Of a DNA stretch of 64,000 bases, positions 54,849 through 63,890 are shown piece by piece; the stretch's first letter is position 1; every line of letters begins with the position of its first letter. A program made the translations under genes and the position numbers. The stretch is from the NCBI GenBank assembly GCA_947497895.1, contig CANMIL010000002.1, forward strand, positions 310,001-374,000. Reading direction: 5' to 3'. The notes beneath the pieces are model-generated. The model was given only the letters and a program-made list of their open reading frames with translations. It ran no database searches and was not told the origin of the DNA. This stretch comes from an uncultured Tenacibaculum sp. (GTDB taxonomy: Bacteria; Bacteroidota; Bacteroidia; Flavobacteriales; Flavobacteriaceae).

Positions 54849-57800
54849 GTGAACCCTTATCAGTTATTCAATAATTATTATTTAAGAACCCCATTATTAT
54901 CTCTTTCTGAATACCAAAGATTCATTTCTAAAAATGAGTTGTCCGAAGATGATTTTAAATTCATACTGAAACAACCTATTTTTAGAGAGGCTGTGTTTTT
55001 GGCTTCACCAGAGCTACACAATCAGATTGAAAATTGGGAAAAAGGAATTTTACGAAATCCAAAGAAAATTGAAAGACTCAAACTTTCAATACTTAAATAC
55101 TTTACTCGGATTTCAAGTCGTTGTACACCCTTTGGACTCTTTGCGGCTTGTGAATTAGGATCTTTTGGAGAAAGTACTTCTATAAAGTTAAACTCAGTAG
55201 AACAATATAAAAGAAGAACACGTTTTGATTACGCGTTTTTAACTCAGTTAAGTTCAAAATTAATAAATGACTCTGTAATTCGAGAACATTTGTTGTTTTA
55301 TCCAAATACGAGTATATATCTGATAGGGAATCAATATAGGTATCATGAGTATACTATTGAAAAAGGAAGACGTTTTTATTCTTTAGAAGGGATTTTGAAT
55401 TCTGAATATATCGAAAAGGTATTAGAGAATGCAAAAGAAGGTAAAACCATTGATCAATTAGCTAGTGTATTAGTTAATGAAGAAGTTGCTTTTGAAGAAG
55501 CTAAAGAATTTGTTTCGGAACTTGTAAACAACCAAGTATTAATGTCGGAACTTGAGGTTACTGTCACTGGAGAAGATTATTTTACCAACCTAACAAAAAG
55601 AATTTCTGCATATAATAGTGATGAACTACTATCGGGTAAATTAAAAGAATTAGCCTCTTCATTAAGTTATATTGACTCGTCCTTTGGGCAGTCGTTAGAT
55701 AGTTATAAAGCTATTGATAAGAAAGTAAAAGCTTTGGTATCTGATTATAATAAGAATCATCTCTTTCAGACAGATACCTTTTCTTCGTCAGTTGATAATG
55801 TTTTGGATAAAGGAGTAAAGAAAAAGCTTTACAATGCGTTAAAGGTGTTAAATAAATTAACACCAAGAACGGCCAGAATCAGACTAATAGAATTTAAAAG
55901 GTCTTTTAATAAGCGATTTGAAGGTCAACAGATACCACTAAGTTTGGTTTTGGATTCAGAAACCGGAATAGGTTATGGAGATAAACAAGAAAGCAATACA
56001 CCATTACTAGATAATATAAGCTTAAAAGAACCTAAAAAAAGATATGAGCGTTTTGTTTGGACAGATGTCGATAACATATTACAAGAAAAGCTTATAGAAA
56101 CATTGTCTTCAGGAAAAACAGTGATGAGTTTAACTGAAGAAGATCTTAAAAAAATCCCTGATAATTGGGAGGATTTACCAGATACCTTTTCTTCAATGAT
56201 TGAAATCCATAAAAAAAATGGAAAAGAGGCGGTTTATATAAAAAGTATGGGAGGCTCAACTGCTTTGAATTTACTGGGAAGATTTACAGAAGGAGATAGA
56301 AAACTATTTAATTATTGTAAAGAAATCAAAGAAAAGGAGCAACAATATCAGGGTGATAAGATAGTTGCTGAAATAGTTCATGTTCCGGAAGCTAGAACAG
56401 GTAATGTTATACATAGGTCAGCTTTAGGGGCTTATGAAATTCCATATCTAGGAAAATCTTGTCTTTCTAAAAGTAATCAGATTCCTTTAGAAGATATTTT
56501 AGTTACTGTTAAAAATGATAGAGTAATTTTATTTTCGAAAAGATATCAGAAAGAGATTCTTCCTAAATTAAGTAATGCACATAATTTTAATAATAACTCA
56601 TTGCCTATTTATCAATTTTTATGTGACTTACAATCTCAGTATTTGCGATCGGGTCTAAGTTTTAGTTGGAACCCAGTTCTTGAAAAACAATTTTTTCTAC
56701 CGAGAGTAGTTTTTGAAGATATTATATTATGTAAGGCAAAATGGCGTATTTATACGAGAACGCTACATGAGTTATTAAGTTCTTCAAGGAGTGCTAGAGA
56801 TATTGATAAATGGCAAAAGAAATTACAAATACCTGATTATGTTGTTTTAAAAGAGGGGGATAGAGCCTTGCTAGTATATTTAAAAAACCTAACATCATTA
56901 CAGATGTTATACAGTGCTGTGAAGAAAAAGGAATCTTTTGTTTTGGAGGAACATTTGTTTAGTGATGATGAGTGGGTTCAAAGAGAAGGAGAACTCTTTT
57001 GCAATCAAGGGATAGTTTCTTTTTATAAACTTAAGGGAAAAACAGAGCCTGGGACCAATCAGATGTCTACTAAATTGAATTCTAGTTCTAAAAATGATGA
57101 ATTGTTAGATGTATCAGGAATAAAAGAAACCTATTTGCCAGGAGAGGAATGGCTTTATTATAAAGTGTATTGTGGAATTCATACCGCAGATGAACTTCTA
57201 ATTTCTTGTATTGAACCCTTGGTTTTCTTTTTAAAAGAAAAAGGATTACTAACGAAATGGTTTTTTATACGCTATTCTGACCCTGATCACCATCTTCGAA
57301 TTCGATTTCTATTAAGTGATACAAAAGACATGACCTTGGTTATGAATTATTTTAATGAAAGTATAAGTTCATTTATTGAAAGCAAGCAGGTCTGGAAGTT
57401 ACAAGTTGATTGTTATAAGAGAGAACTGAGAAGGTACGGAGTTAATACTATTGATGATATCGAACAATATTTTTATTTCGATAGTGAGTTTGTTATTGAT
57501 ACGATTAAGCAAAGTGAAAGTGATACCGATAGATTGTTGTTCTGTAAAGCATATATAAAAGAAATTCTAGATCAATTTGAATTGTCAGATATAGCGCAAT
57601 TATCTTTTTTAAAAGGCAGGGATGCTAGTTTCTTAAATGAATTTAAGGCAACAGGAGAAAACAAAAAACAGTTAGGGTCTATAAGTCAGGGTCTTAAAAA
57701 AGAGTTGATTCCAAAGGTTTTAATTCGAAAAGATCAAATTATAATGATAAAAAAACTCGTTGAGATAAATTTTAATAAAGAACTGAAAGTTCCTCTAACT

Positions 57801-57938
57801 AGTTTATTAGCTAGCTTAATTCATATGACCATTAATAGGTTGTTTAATAGTCAGCAGCGAATGTATGAAATGTTAATATATAGTTGTTTGGTAAAAGAAT
57901 GTAACTCTCGTTTATTAAAAAGTAAATATGAAAAGTAA
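54849..57938 (+). CDS. Lantibiotic dehydratase (full-length LanB)
   Basis: This enzyme glutamylates Ser/Thr of a precursor peptide with glutamyl-tRNA and then eliminates glutamate to form dehydro residues. The 1029-residue protein has the N-terminal dehydratase domain (SRCTPFGLFAACELG near 100, EIVHVPEARTGNVIHR near 515-530) and the C-terminal SpaB_C/thiopeptide-type domain (about 766-1025, WLYYKVYCG, LTKWFFIRYSDPDHHLRIRF). Both halves are in one chain. The start is a GTG. Its stop overlaps the AraC-type gene by 11 bp. No cyclase gene is present. Confidence 0.92.
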   Translation: MNPYQLFNNYYLRTPLLSLSEYQRFISKNELSEDDFKFILKQPIFREAVFLASPELHNQIENWEKGILRNPKKIERLKLSILKYFTRISSRCTPFGLFAACELGSFGESTSIKLNSVEQYKRRTRFDYAFLTQLSSKLINDSVIREHLLFYPNTSIYLIGNQYRYHEYTIEKGRRFYSLEGILNSEYIEKVLENAKEGKTIDQLASVLVNEEVAFEEAKEFVSELVNNQVLMSELEVTVTGEDYFTNLTKRISAYNSDELLSGKLKELASSLSYIDSSFGQSLDSYKAIDKKVKALVSDYNKNHLFQTDTFSSSVDNVLDKGVKKKLYNALKVLNKLTPRTARIRLIEFKRSFNKRFEGQQIPLSLVLDSETGIGYGDKQESNTPLLDNISLKEPKKRYERFVWTDVDNILQEKLIETLSSGKTVMSLTEEDLKKIPDNWEDLPDTFSSMIEIHKKNGKEAVYIKSMGGSTALNLLGRFTEGDRKLFNYCKEIKEKEQQYQGDKIVAEIVHVPEARTGNVIHRSALGAYEIPYLGKSCLSKSNQIPLEDILVTVKNDRVILFSKRYQKEILPKLSNAHNFNNNSLPIYQFLCDLQSQYLRSGLSFSWNPVLEKQFFLPRVVFEDIILCKAKWRIYTRTLHELLSSSRSARDIDKWQKKLQIPDYVVLKEGDRALLVYLKNLTSLQMLYSAVKKKESFVLEEHLFSDDEWVQREGELFCNQGIVSFYKLKGKTEPGTNQMSTKLNSSSKNDELLDVSGIKETYLPGEEWLYYKVYCGIHTADELLISCIEPLVFFLKEKGLLTKWFFIRYSDPDHHLRIRFLLSDTKDMTLVMNYFNESISSFIESKQVWKLQVDCYKRELRRYGVNTIDDIEQYFYFDSEFVIDTIKQSESDTDRLLFCKAYIKEILDQFELSDIAQLSFLKGRDASFLNEFKATGENKKQLGSISQGLKKELIPKVLIRKDQIIMIKKLVEINFNKELKVPLTSLLASLIHMTINRLFNSQQRMYEMLIYSCLVKECNSRLLKSKYEK

Positions 57939-59592
57939 TCTGATTCTAGTTTGTATTTTTTCTTTGTTTTCTTGTACATCCCTTTTGGGGCAAAACAGGG
58001 AGACAGATACTCTGAGTAATCAAAACTCTAACTATTTTTTCAAACTTTATGAAAAAGCCGAAACGAAAAAGGAAAAAATAAAATATATCGAATGGTTTAT
58101 AAAAAAAGCTAAAATTGAAAATGAAGAAAATAAGATATTATCAGGTTATTATATAATGTCTTTGTTGTATGATACACCAAAGGCGTTAATTTATGCTGAT
58201 AGTGCGATAAATAGATCAAAGAAAAATCCTACACCATATTTCCCAATGGTTGTTCATTTAAGAAAAGGGAAGTATTATAGAAAAAAATACAGCTATCAAA
58301 AAGCCATCGACAATTTTTTAATAGCTAATAGATACGCAAGAAAAAACAACCTCGAAAAATTTATTATAATATCCAATTTTAGTATTGGTACTATTAAAAG
58401 AAAAATTAAAGATTATGAAGGTGCGATAGAGCTATTAAAAGAGAATTATTATTTCGCCAAAAGGAGTAATAATCAGATTAACACTCTAAGATCTCTAATA
58501 GAAATATCTAATATTTATACTGAATATGAAAAGACAGATTCGGTTCCGAAATATGTTGAATTAGGAAGGGGGCTTGCTCTTAAATTAAAAGATACGACAA
58601 GGTACTATCATTTTTTTATAAATGAAGGAATCAATGAGTATCATAAAAAGAAATATAACGCTTCAATAAAATCTTTGAAGGAAGCGAGTTCTCATTATCA
58701 AAATAAAAAAAACACTAGGTATTTATTGTACCCTTATTACTACATAGCAAAATCTTATGACTCATTAAAGAAAACTTCTAAAGCGCTAGAGTATTATAAA
58801 AAGTCGGATTCTATTTTTCAATTGCAAAAGAGTTTTTCGCCTTTTATGCGAGATACTTATGAAACCTTAATTAATCATTATAAGAAGGAAAATAATTTGG
58901 AGCAGCAGCTGTTTTTTATAAATCGTTTGTTAAAGTTTGATAGTATAGTGAATCAGAATGAAATATATTTAAATAAAAAAATTTACAAAGAATACGATAT
59001 CCCAAAACTGGAAGCTGAAAAAGAAACAATTCTTCAACAGTTAAAAGTAGAAAAAAATCATTCTTCTTATGTAATTTATATCACATTTGTTGTTGTCTTG
59101 TTTTTGGGAACATTGTTGTATTATCAATTCAAAAAAAGAAGGGTTTATAAAAAGCGTTTTGAAGAATTACTTAGGGATAATGCGAAAAACTTGTCCACTA
59201 AGGTGAAAGAGTCTAAAGAGAATAAAATTGAAATACCAGAGCCTATTGTGAATGAAGTTATGGAATCTCTTGACAAATTTGAAAGTGAAAAGCAATATAC
59301 TTCTAATAAGATCACTTTGGCTAAATTGGCAAAGGAAATTAACACCAATACACAATATTTATCAAAAATTGTCAATCATTATAAAGGAAAAACATTTTCC
59401 AATTATTTAAACGATTTACGTATTAATTATATTACAGATAAACTTAAAAAGGATTCGCTTTTACAAAAGTTTACTATTAAAGCAATTTCTGAGGAAGCGG
59501 GTTTTAACAACCCAGAATCTTTTTCAAAAGCATTTTATAAAGTAAATGGAATTAAACCGTCCTACTTTTTAAAAGAATTGGAGAAAATGTAG
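57928..59592 (+). CDS. Membrane-spanning TPR-AraC one-component regulator
   Basis: The 554-residue protein has a signal sequence (SNLILVCIFSLFSC) and tetratricopeptide repeats (about 55-335, for example YQKAIDNFLIANRYARKNN and KTSKALEYYKKSDSIF). One membrane helix (about 381-401) is followed by a C-terminal AraC-type HTH (about 455-550, ITLAKLAKEINTNTQYLSKI and FNNPESFSKAFYKVNG). It should sense outside the membrane and bind DNA inside. It overlaps lanB by 11 bp and is the likely activator of this operon. Confidence 0.88.
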   Translation: MKSNLILVCIFSLFSCTSLLGQNRETDTLSNQNSNYFFKLYEKAETKKEKIKYIEWFIKKAKIENEENKILSGYYIMSLLYDTPKALIYADSAINRSKKNPTPYFPMVVHLRKGKYYRKKYSYQKAIDNFLIANRYARKNNLEKFIIISNFSIGTIKRKIKDYEGAIELLKENYYFAKRSNNQINTLRSLIEISNIYTEYEKTDSVPKYVELGRGLALKLKDTTRYYHFFINEGINEYHKKKYNASIKSLKEASSHYQNKKNTRYLLYPYYYIAKSYDSLKKTSKALEYYKKSDSIFQLQKSFSPFMRDTYETLINHYKKENNLEQQLFFINRLLKFDSIVNQNEIYLNKKIYKEYDIPKLEAEKETILQQLKVEKNHSSYVIYITFVVVLFLGTLLYYQFKKRRVYKKRFEELLRDNAKNLSTKVKESKENKIEIPEPIVNEVMESLDKFESEKQYTSNKITLAKLAKEINTNTQYLSKIVNHYKGKTFSNYLNDLRINYITDKLKKDSLLQKFTIKAISEEAGFNNPESFSKAFYKVNGIKPSYFLKELEKM

Positions 59593-59606
59593 TCGATATT
59601 TATAAA
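59592..59606 (+). promoter_or_regulatory. Shared 15-bp motif before the lanA-like gene
   Basis: GTCGATATTTATAAA begins at the last base of the regulator stop codon. It matches, over 15 bases, the reverse complement of 54723-54737. It is about 50 bp upstream of a weak -7-like box (TAATTTCG at 59656-59663), as an activator site would be. Confidence 0.6.
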
Positions 59607-59684
59607 TGTAAGGTTATTTGAGGCTTGATAACATGCGGTTTACTTAAGGATTAAATAATTTCGCAGAACATTAAAGCGAAACAA

Positions 59685-59888
59685 ATGAAGAAAACTAAAG
59701 AATTAAAATCGGGGTTAAAAATCGAGAAATTTAAAATTTTAAACTTAGGAAACTTGCATCTGATTAGAGGAGGAAATGGTATTAAAGTAAAAGGAGGTAA
59801 AATGGCAGTTGGTTTGGATGATGGAACTATTACCGATGATCCAATGGATAACCCCTGTCAGGATTTCTCAAGGGATTGGGGGAACTAA
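59685..59888 (+). CDS. Lanthipeptide-type precursor peptide (LanA-like)
   Basis: The 67-residue precursor has a leader with LKIEKFKILNLGNLHLIRGG, a form like Bacteroidota GG-type natural product precursors, ending at GG (29-30). The core is 37 residues, acidic and Gly-rich, with Thr48, Thr50, Cys58 and Ser62 (GLDDGTITDD and DNPCQDFSRD). Few residues can be dehydrated and there is only one thiol, so at most one ring is possible. It lies 92 bp after the regulator and has its own terminator. Confidence 0.8.
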   Translation: MKKTKELKSGLKIEKFKILNLGNLHLIRGGNGIKVKGGKMAVGLDDGTITDDPMDNPCQDFSRDWGN

Positions 59889-59912
59889 ATATATATAACT
59901 GAAACTAATTTT

Positions 59913-59942
59913 ACACCTGCTAGTTTTAGGCGGGTGTTTTTT
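59913..59942 (+). terminator. Terminator after the lanA-like gene
   Basis: ACACCTGC and GCGGGTGT pair (one G-T wobble) around a nine-base loop, followed by TTTTTT, 25 bp after the stop. Confidence 0.8.
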
Positions 59943-60012
59943 GGTAAAATAAAAACATAATCATTATTAATATTAATTTAATCTTTTTCAGATTATTGCA
60001 TAAAGAAGTAAT

Positions 60013-61686
60013 ATGAGATGTCTTAGAATAGAACTATTATTTATAATAACAGTTTTTTTTGTTTCATGTAAAACGAAAACATTTACACCTGTTATTGCAA
60101 AAAAAAATGTTATTAGTTACACAAAAAATCAAAGAATTTCCGATAACGAAAGTTATCATAACTGGCATTTTAAAGATATTGAAATTGATACTTTAGCAGG
60201 AATTAGCCTTACTAGAGTTTATGATTCTATTTTAAGTAATAAGGAAGGTGAGGATATTATAGTGGCTATAATTGATATGCCAATAGAAATAGAACATGAA
60301 GGAGTTCATAAGTATATTCAGATTAATGCGAAGGAAATTCCTAGAAATGGTATTGATGATGATAAAAATGGTTTTATAGATGATGTTCATGGTTGGAACT
60401 TTATAACAAACACGAAGGGTGAATGTAATGAATTTGTATCCTATGAGTATACCAGAATTCTAAGAAAGTATAATCCAATATTTGGTAATCAAATCAAAGA
60501 TTCTACGAATCAAATAGACAAAAATTCCCATGAGTTTAAACTTTATCAAAAAGCTCTAGCAAAACATCAACTAAGAATATTAGAGACAGACAAACATGAG
60601 AAAAACATTAGTAATTTTTCTAAATGGAAAAAAGAGTCAAATACCTTTGTTTCTAAATTTTTAGATAAAGAGAAGTTTACTTTGAAGAGACTTGATAGTC
60701 TTAAGAAAGAACATCCTGAGAATGAAAAGTTACAACGTGAAATAAAAAGGAGTTCAGGTTTTATAAGATACGGGTATACAGATGAGTATATCAAAACGTA
60801 TAAATATAAACTTGAACAAAGAAGGAGTAAGCTTCTAAATGTTGAATATTTTGATAGAGAGATTATTGGTGATAATTCAGAAGATTTAAATGACACCAAT
60901 TATGGAAGCCCAAGTTTTGATGTAAATACTGTTCTGTTAGAACATGGGACGAAAATGGCAGGTATCATTGCTCACATTGGACTAAAAAAAGAAATAAGAC
61001 TTATGCCATTGGCGGTATCTTCCTTTGGAGATGAGCATGATAAAGATATAGCCTTGGCTATTAGATATGCTGTTGATAATGGTGCAAGAGTCATTAATAT
61101 GAGTTTTGCTAAAGAGTTTTCGTTATATCCTGAATGGGTGTTAGAAGCTATTAAATATGCAGAAGACAGAAATGTTTTAATCGTCAGTGGAGCAGCTAAT
61201 GATGGAAAAGATATTGATGCTTCAAACGCCGATTGCTTTCCAAATGATCATGGTTATAATAGTGACTTAGAAGTTTCGGATAATTTCTTAAAGGTAGGTG
61301 CTTCAGGATTGTATATTGATGAAAAGTTAAAGTCATCATTTAGTAATTACGGGAAAACAGAAGTGGATTTATTTGCTCCTGGAGAAAAGATTTATAGTAC
61401 GTTTCCAAACAATAAAATGGATATTATCAGGGGAGGATCTTCTTGTTCAACAGCAATAACTTCTGGTGTGGCGGCTCTAATTTATTCTTATTATCCAAAT
61501 TTGACAGCGTCGGAAGTAAAACATGTTTTAATGGATTCTGGTTTGGAGTTTAGCATTGAGGTTAAAACCCCTACAGAAGAAGATAAAAACAAAAAAACTC
61601 CTTTTAATAGGTTGTCAAAGTCTGGTAAAATATTAAACGCTTATAATGCAATGATTATGGCAGATAGTATTTCAAGAGCCAAGTAA
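60013..61686 (+). CDS. S8 subtilisin-like serine protease, lipoprotein
   Basis: The 557-residue protein has a lipoprotein signal ending FFVSCKTK and the S8 triad: Asp88 in VAIIDMPIE, His311 in LEHGTKMAG and Ser477 in GGSSCSTA, with the Asn block VSGAANDG. The usual DSG/DTG after the Asp reads DMP. About 220 residues lie between the Asp and His, including a Ca-type NGIDDDKNGFIDD and a charged, coiled-coil-like insert; similar inserts are known in Bacteroidota S8 proteins. Next to lanB and the precursor, a LanP-like leader protease role is plausible. Confidence 0.84.
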   Translation: MRCLRIELLFIITVFFVSCKTKTFTPVIAKKNVISYTKNQRISDNESYHNWHFKDIEIDTLAGISLTRVYDSILSNKEGEDIIVAIIDMPIEIEHEGVHKYIQINAKEIPRNGIDDDKNGFIDDVHGWNFITNTKGECNEFVSYEYTRILRKYNPIFGNQIKDSTNQIDKNSHEFKLYQKALAKHQLRILETDKHEKNISNFSKWKKESNTFVSKFLDKEKFTLKRLDSLKKEHPENEKLQREIKRSSGFIRYGYTDEYIKTYKYKLEQRRSKLLNVEYFDREIIGDNSEDLNDTNYGSPSFDVNTVLLEHGTKMAGIIAHIGLKKEIRLMPLAVSSFGDEHDKDIALAIRYAVDNGARVINMSFAKEFSLYPEWVLEAIKYAEDRNVLIVSGAANDGKDIDASNADCFPNDHGYNSDLEVSDNFLKVGASGLYIDEKLKSSFSNYGKTEVDLFAPGEKIYSTFPNNKMDIIRGGSSCSTAITSGVAALIYSYYPNLTASEVKHVLMDSGLEFSIEVKTPTEEDKNKKTPFNRLSKSGKILNAYNAMIMADSISRAK

Positions 61687-61713
61687 TTATAGCGACCTTC
61701 AAAGTAAAAAATA

Positions 61714-61748
61714 AAAACCAGCACTTTTTAAAAAGATGCTGGTTTTTT
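61714..61748. terminator. Bidirectional terminator between the S8 protease and purF
   Basis: AAAACCAGCA and TGCTGGTTTT form a 10-bp stem around a 13-base loop, followed by six T, with an A run on the other side. Confidence 0.88.
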
Positions 61749-61871
61749 ATATAATCTCACTACTCAATAATAGCGTAGTGCTCTAAAAATCATTTTCACA
61801 AAAACAAGATCCAGAAATTGCTTGTAAGCAAGTAAAAACTCATAATTGCGAATTTATAATTCATAATTTAT

Positions 61872-63770
61872 CTAATAAGCTCTTTTGTCGTTTCCTTCGT
61901 AGAAATTGATAAAGGCTTGGTTTACTACTCTATGACCACCACTTGTTGGGTAATCACCTGTAAAATACCAATCTCCTAAGTTATCAGGACAAGCTTTGTG
62001 CAATTCACTAACTGGTTGATAAATAACCTCAACCTCCGCTTTAATTTCTGAAGTTTTTAACATTTCAGCAATTTTAGCAGATATTTGCTCATCAGTAAAA
62101 GGAGCGTAAATCTCTTTTACGTAATTTATAATATCGTCATCTTGCTTGTTCTGTTGTGCAATACATTTTTGATATACATCGTAAACTACGTGATATTGAT
62201 TAGTTTCTTTCAGTAACTCCAATGCAGCTTTAAAAGCGATAAAGTCACCAATTTTAGCCATGTCAATACCATAACAATCAGGATATCTAATTTGAGGAGC
62301 AGAAGAAACAATAACAATCTTCTTAGGAGCTAACCTGTCTAAGATTTTGATAATACTCTTCTTCAATGTAGTTCCTCGTACAATACTATCGTCAATAATT
62401 ACAAGGTTATCTGTAGGCTTTACTACACCATAAGTAACGTCATAAACATGAGCAACTAAGTCATCTCTACTACTATCATCTGTAATAAAGGTTCTTAGTT
62501 TCGCGTCTTTAATAGCTATTTTCTCGAAACGAGGCCTTGTAGATAAAATTTCAATCACTCTCTGTTTTGAAAGTTTACCACCTCCAGCTAAAATAGCTTC
62601 AGTTTTTTGCTGATTTAAAATATCTTCAGCAGCTTCCATCATACCAAAGAAAGATGTTTCCGCTGTATTTGGTATATAGGTAAAAACAGTATTTTGAATA
62701 TCGTGATCTATCGATTTTAAAACATTTGGGAAAACATACTTTCCAAGGTTTTTACGCTCATTATAAATATCGGCATCACTACCTCTTGAAAAATAAATAC
62801 GCTCAAAAGAACAAGCTTTTTTAGGTCTTTGCTCTAAAATTGGAGACATCGTTGTTTTACCATTCTTTTTAATGATTAATGCATGCCCTCTTTCAATTTC
62901 TTTAATAGAGTTAATATTTACGTTAAACACAGTTTGAATAACTGGACGCTCAGAAGCCACTACAACTACCTCATCATCTTGGTAGTAAAATGCAGGACGA
63001 ATCGCAGAAGGATCTCTAAACACAAAGGCATCTCCATGTCCTAACAAACCAGCCATCGCATAACCACCATCCCAGTTTTTTGAAGAACGTTGTAAAATTC
63101 TTTGAATGTCTAAGTTTTCCTCAATAAAGGGAGAAGCATCTTTTTTGTTTAAACCAGTCTTTTTTGCTTCAACATAGGTGTCGGCTACTTCATCTTCTAG
63201 GAAATGACCGATTTTTTCCATTACCGTTACAGTATCTGTAGATTCTTTTGGGTGCTGACCTAAATCAATTAACTCTTTCATTAACTGATTAGAATTAGTC
63301 ATGTTAAAGTTACCAGCAACAATTAAACTTTGATGACGCCAATTACTTTGACGTAAAAAAGGATGTACATTTTCTATACTATTCCCTCCAAAAGTTCCAT
63401 AACGAACGTGACCTAAAAATAAGTTACCGATATATGGCATATTTTCTTCTTGCCATTGCACATCGTCCACCTTGTCTGGGTTTTTCTCAAAAACACCATT
63501 AATTCGTTCATTTATTTGTCCAAATATATCTTGAATAGGTTGGGTTTTATTCGAACGAATTCTACTAATATATCTAGTACCAGGCTCAACGTTAAACTTA
63601 ATACTTGCAATACCAGCACCATCTTGTCCACGATTGTGCTGTTTTTCCATAAGCAAGTACATTTTGTTTACTCCATAAAATGCGGTACCATATTTTTCTT
63701 TATAGTACTCTAAAGGCTTTAATAATCGTACTAAAGCAATTCCACATTCATGTTTAATAGCGTCGCTCAT
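61872..63770 (-). CDS. purF: Amidophosphoribosyltransferase, long form
   Basis: It makes phosphoribosylamine, the first committed purine step. The 632-residue protein has the N-terminal glutaminase domain with Cys9 in KHECGIALVR, after a short propeptide, and QHNRGQDGAGIAS. The C-terminal phosphoribosyltransferase part has VIIDDSIVRGTTL (PRPP loop). It is longer than classical PurF (about 500), as in many Flavobacteriia. It is convergent with the S8 gene and marks the end of the island. Confidence 0.92.
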   Translation of the reverse strand: MSDAIKHECGIALVRLLKPLEYYKEKYGTAFYGVNKMYLLMEKQHNRGQDGAGIASIKFNVEPGTRYISRIRSNKTQPIQDIFGQINERINGVFEKNPDKVDDVQWQEENMPYIGNLFLGHVRYGTFGGNSIENVHPFLRQSNWRHQSLIVAGNFNMTNSNQLMKELIDLGQHPKESTDTVTVMEKIGHFLEDEVADTYVEAKKTGLNKKDASPFIEENLDIQRILQRSSKNWDGGYAMAGLLGHGDAFVFRDPSAIRPAFYYQDDEVVVVASERPVIQTVFNVNINSIKEIERGHALIIKKNGKTTMSPILEQRPKKACSFERIYFSRGSDADIYNERKNLGKYVFPNVLKSIDHDIQNTVFTYIPNTAETSFFGMMEAAEDILNQQKTEAILAGGGKLSKQRVIEILSTRPRFEKIAIKDAKLRTFITDDSSRDDLVAHVYDVTYGVVKPTDNLVIIDDSIVRGTTLKKSIIKILDRLAPKKIVIVSSAPQIRYPDCYGIDMAKIGDFIAFKAALELLKETNQYHVVYDVYQKCIAQQNKQDDDIINYVKEIYAPFTDEQISAKIAEMLKTSEIKAEVEVIYQPVSELHKACPDNLGDWYFTGDYPTSGGHRVVNQAFINFYEGNDKRAY

Positions 63771-63862
63771 TGTTTTAAAAAAGTGTTATACCAATTGAAT
63801 CTTGAAATGCTGTATAAATAAAATGAAATCTATTTAGAATTGATTTAGGCAAAAAATATCGA

Positions 63863-63890
63863 CATAGCCTTTGCTATGAGGGGGTTTTTT
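63863..63890. other. Hairpin with T run upstream of purF
   Basis: CATAGC and GCTATG pair around a CTTT loop, then AGGGGG and six T follow on the plus strand. It resembles a terminator but no plus-strand gene precedes it in the window, so its role is unclear. The remaining sequence to the edge shows no gene. Confidence 0.3.

Noticed and set aside
54849..61686. A complete class I lantibiotic system
   Set aside because: No LanC cyclase gene is present, so the locus is described as LanB-only.
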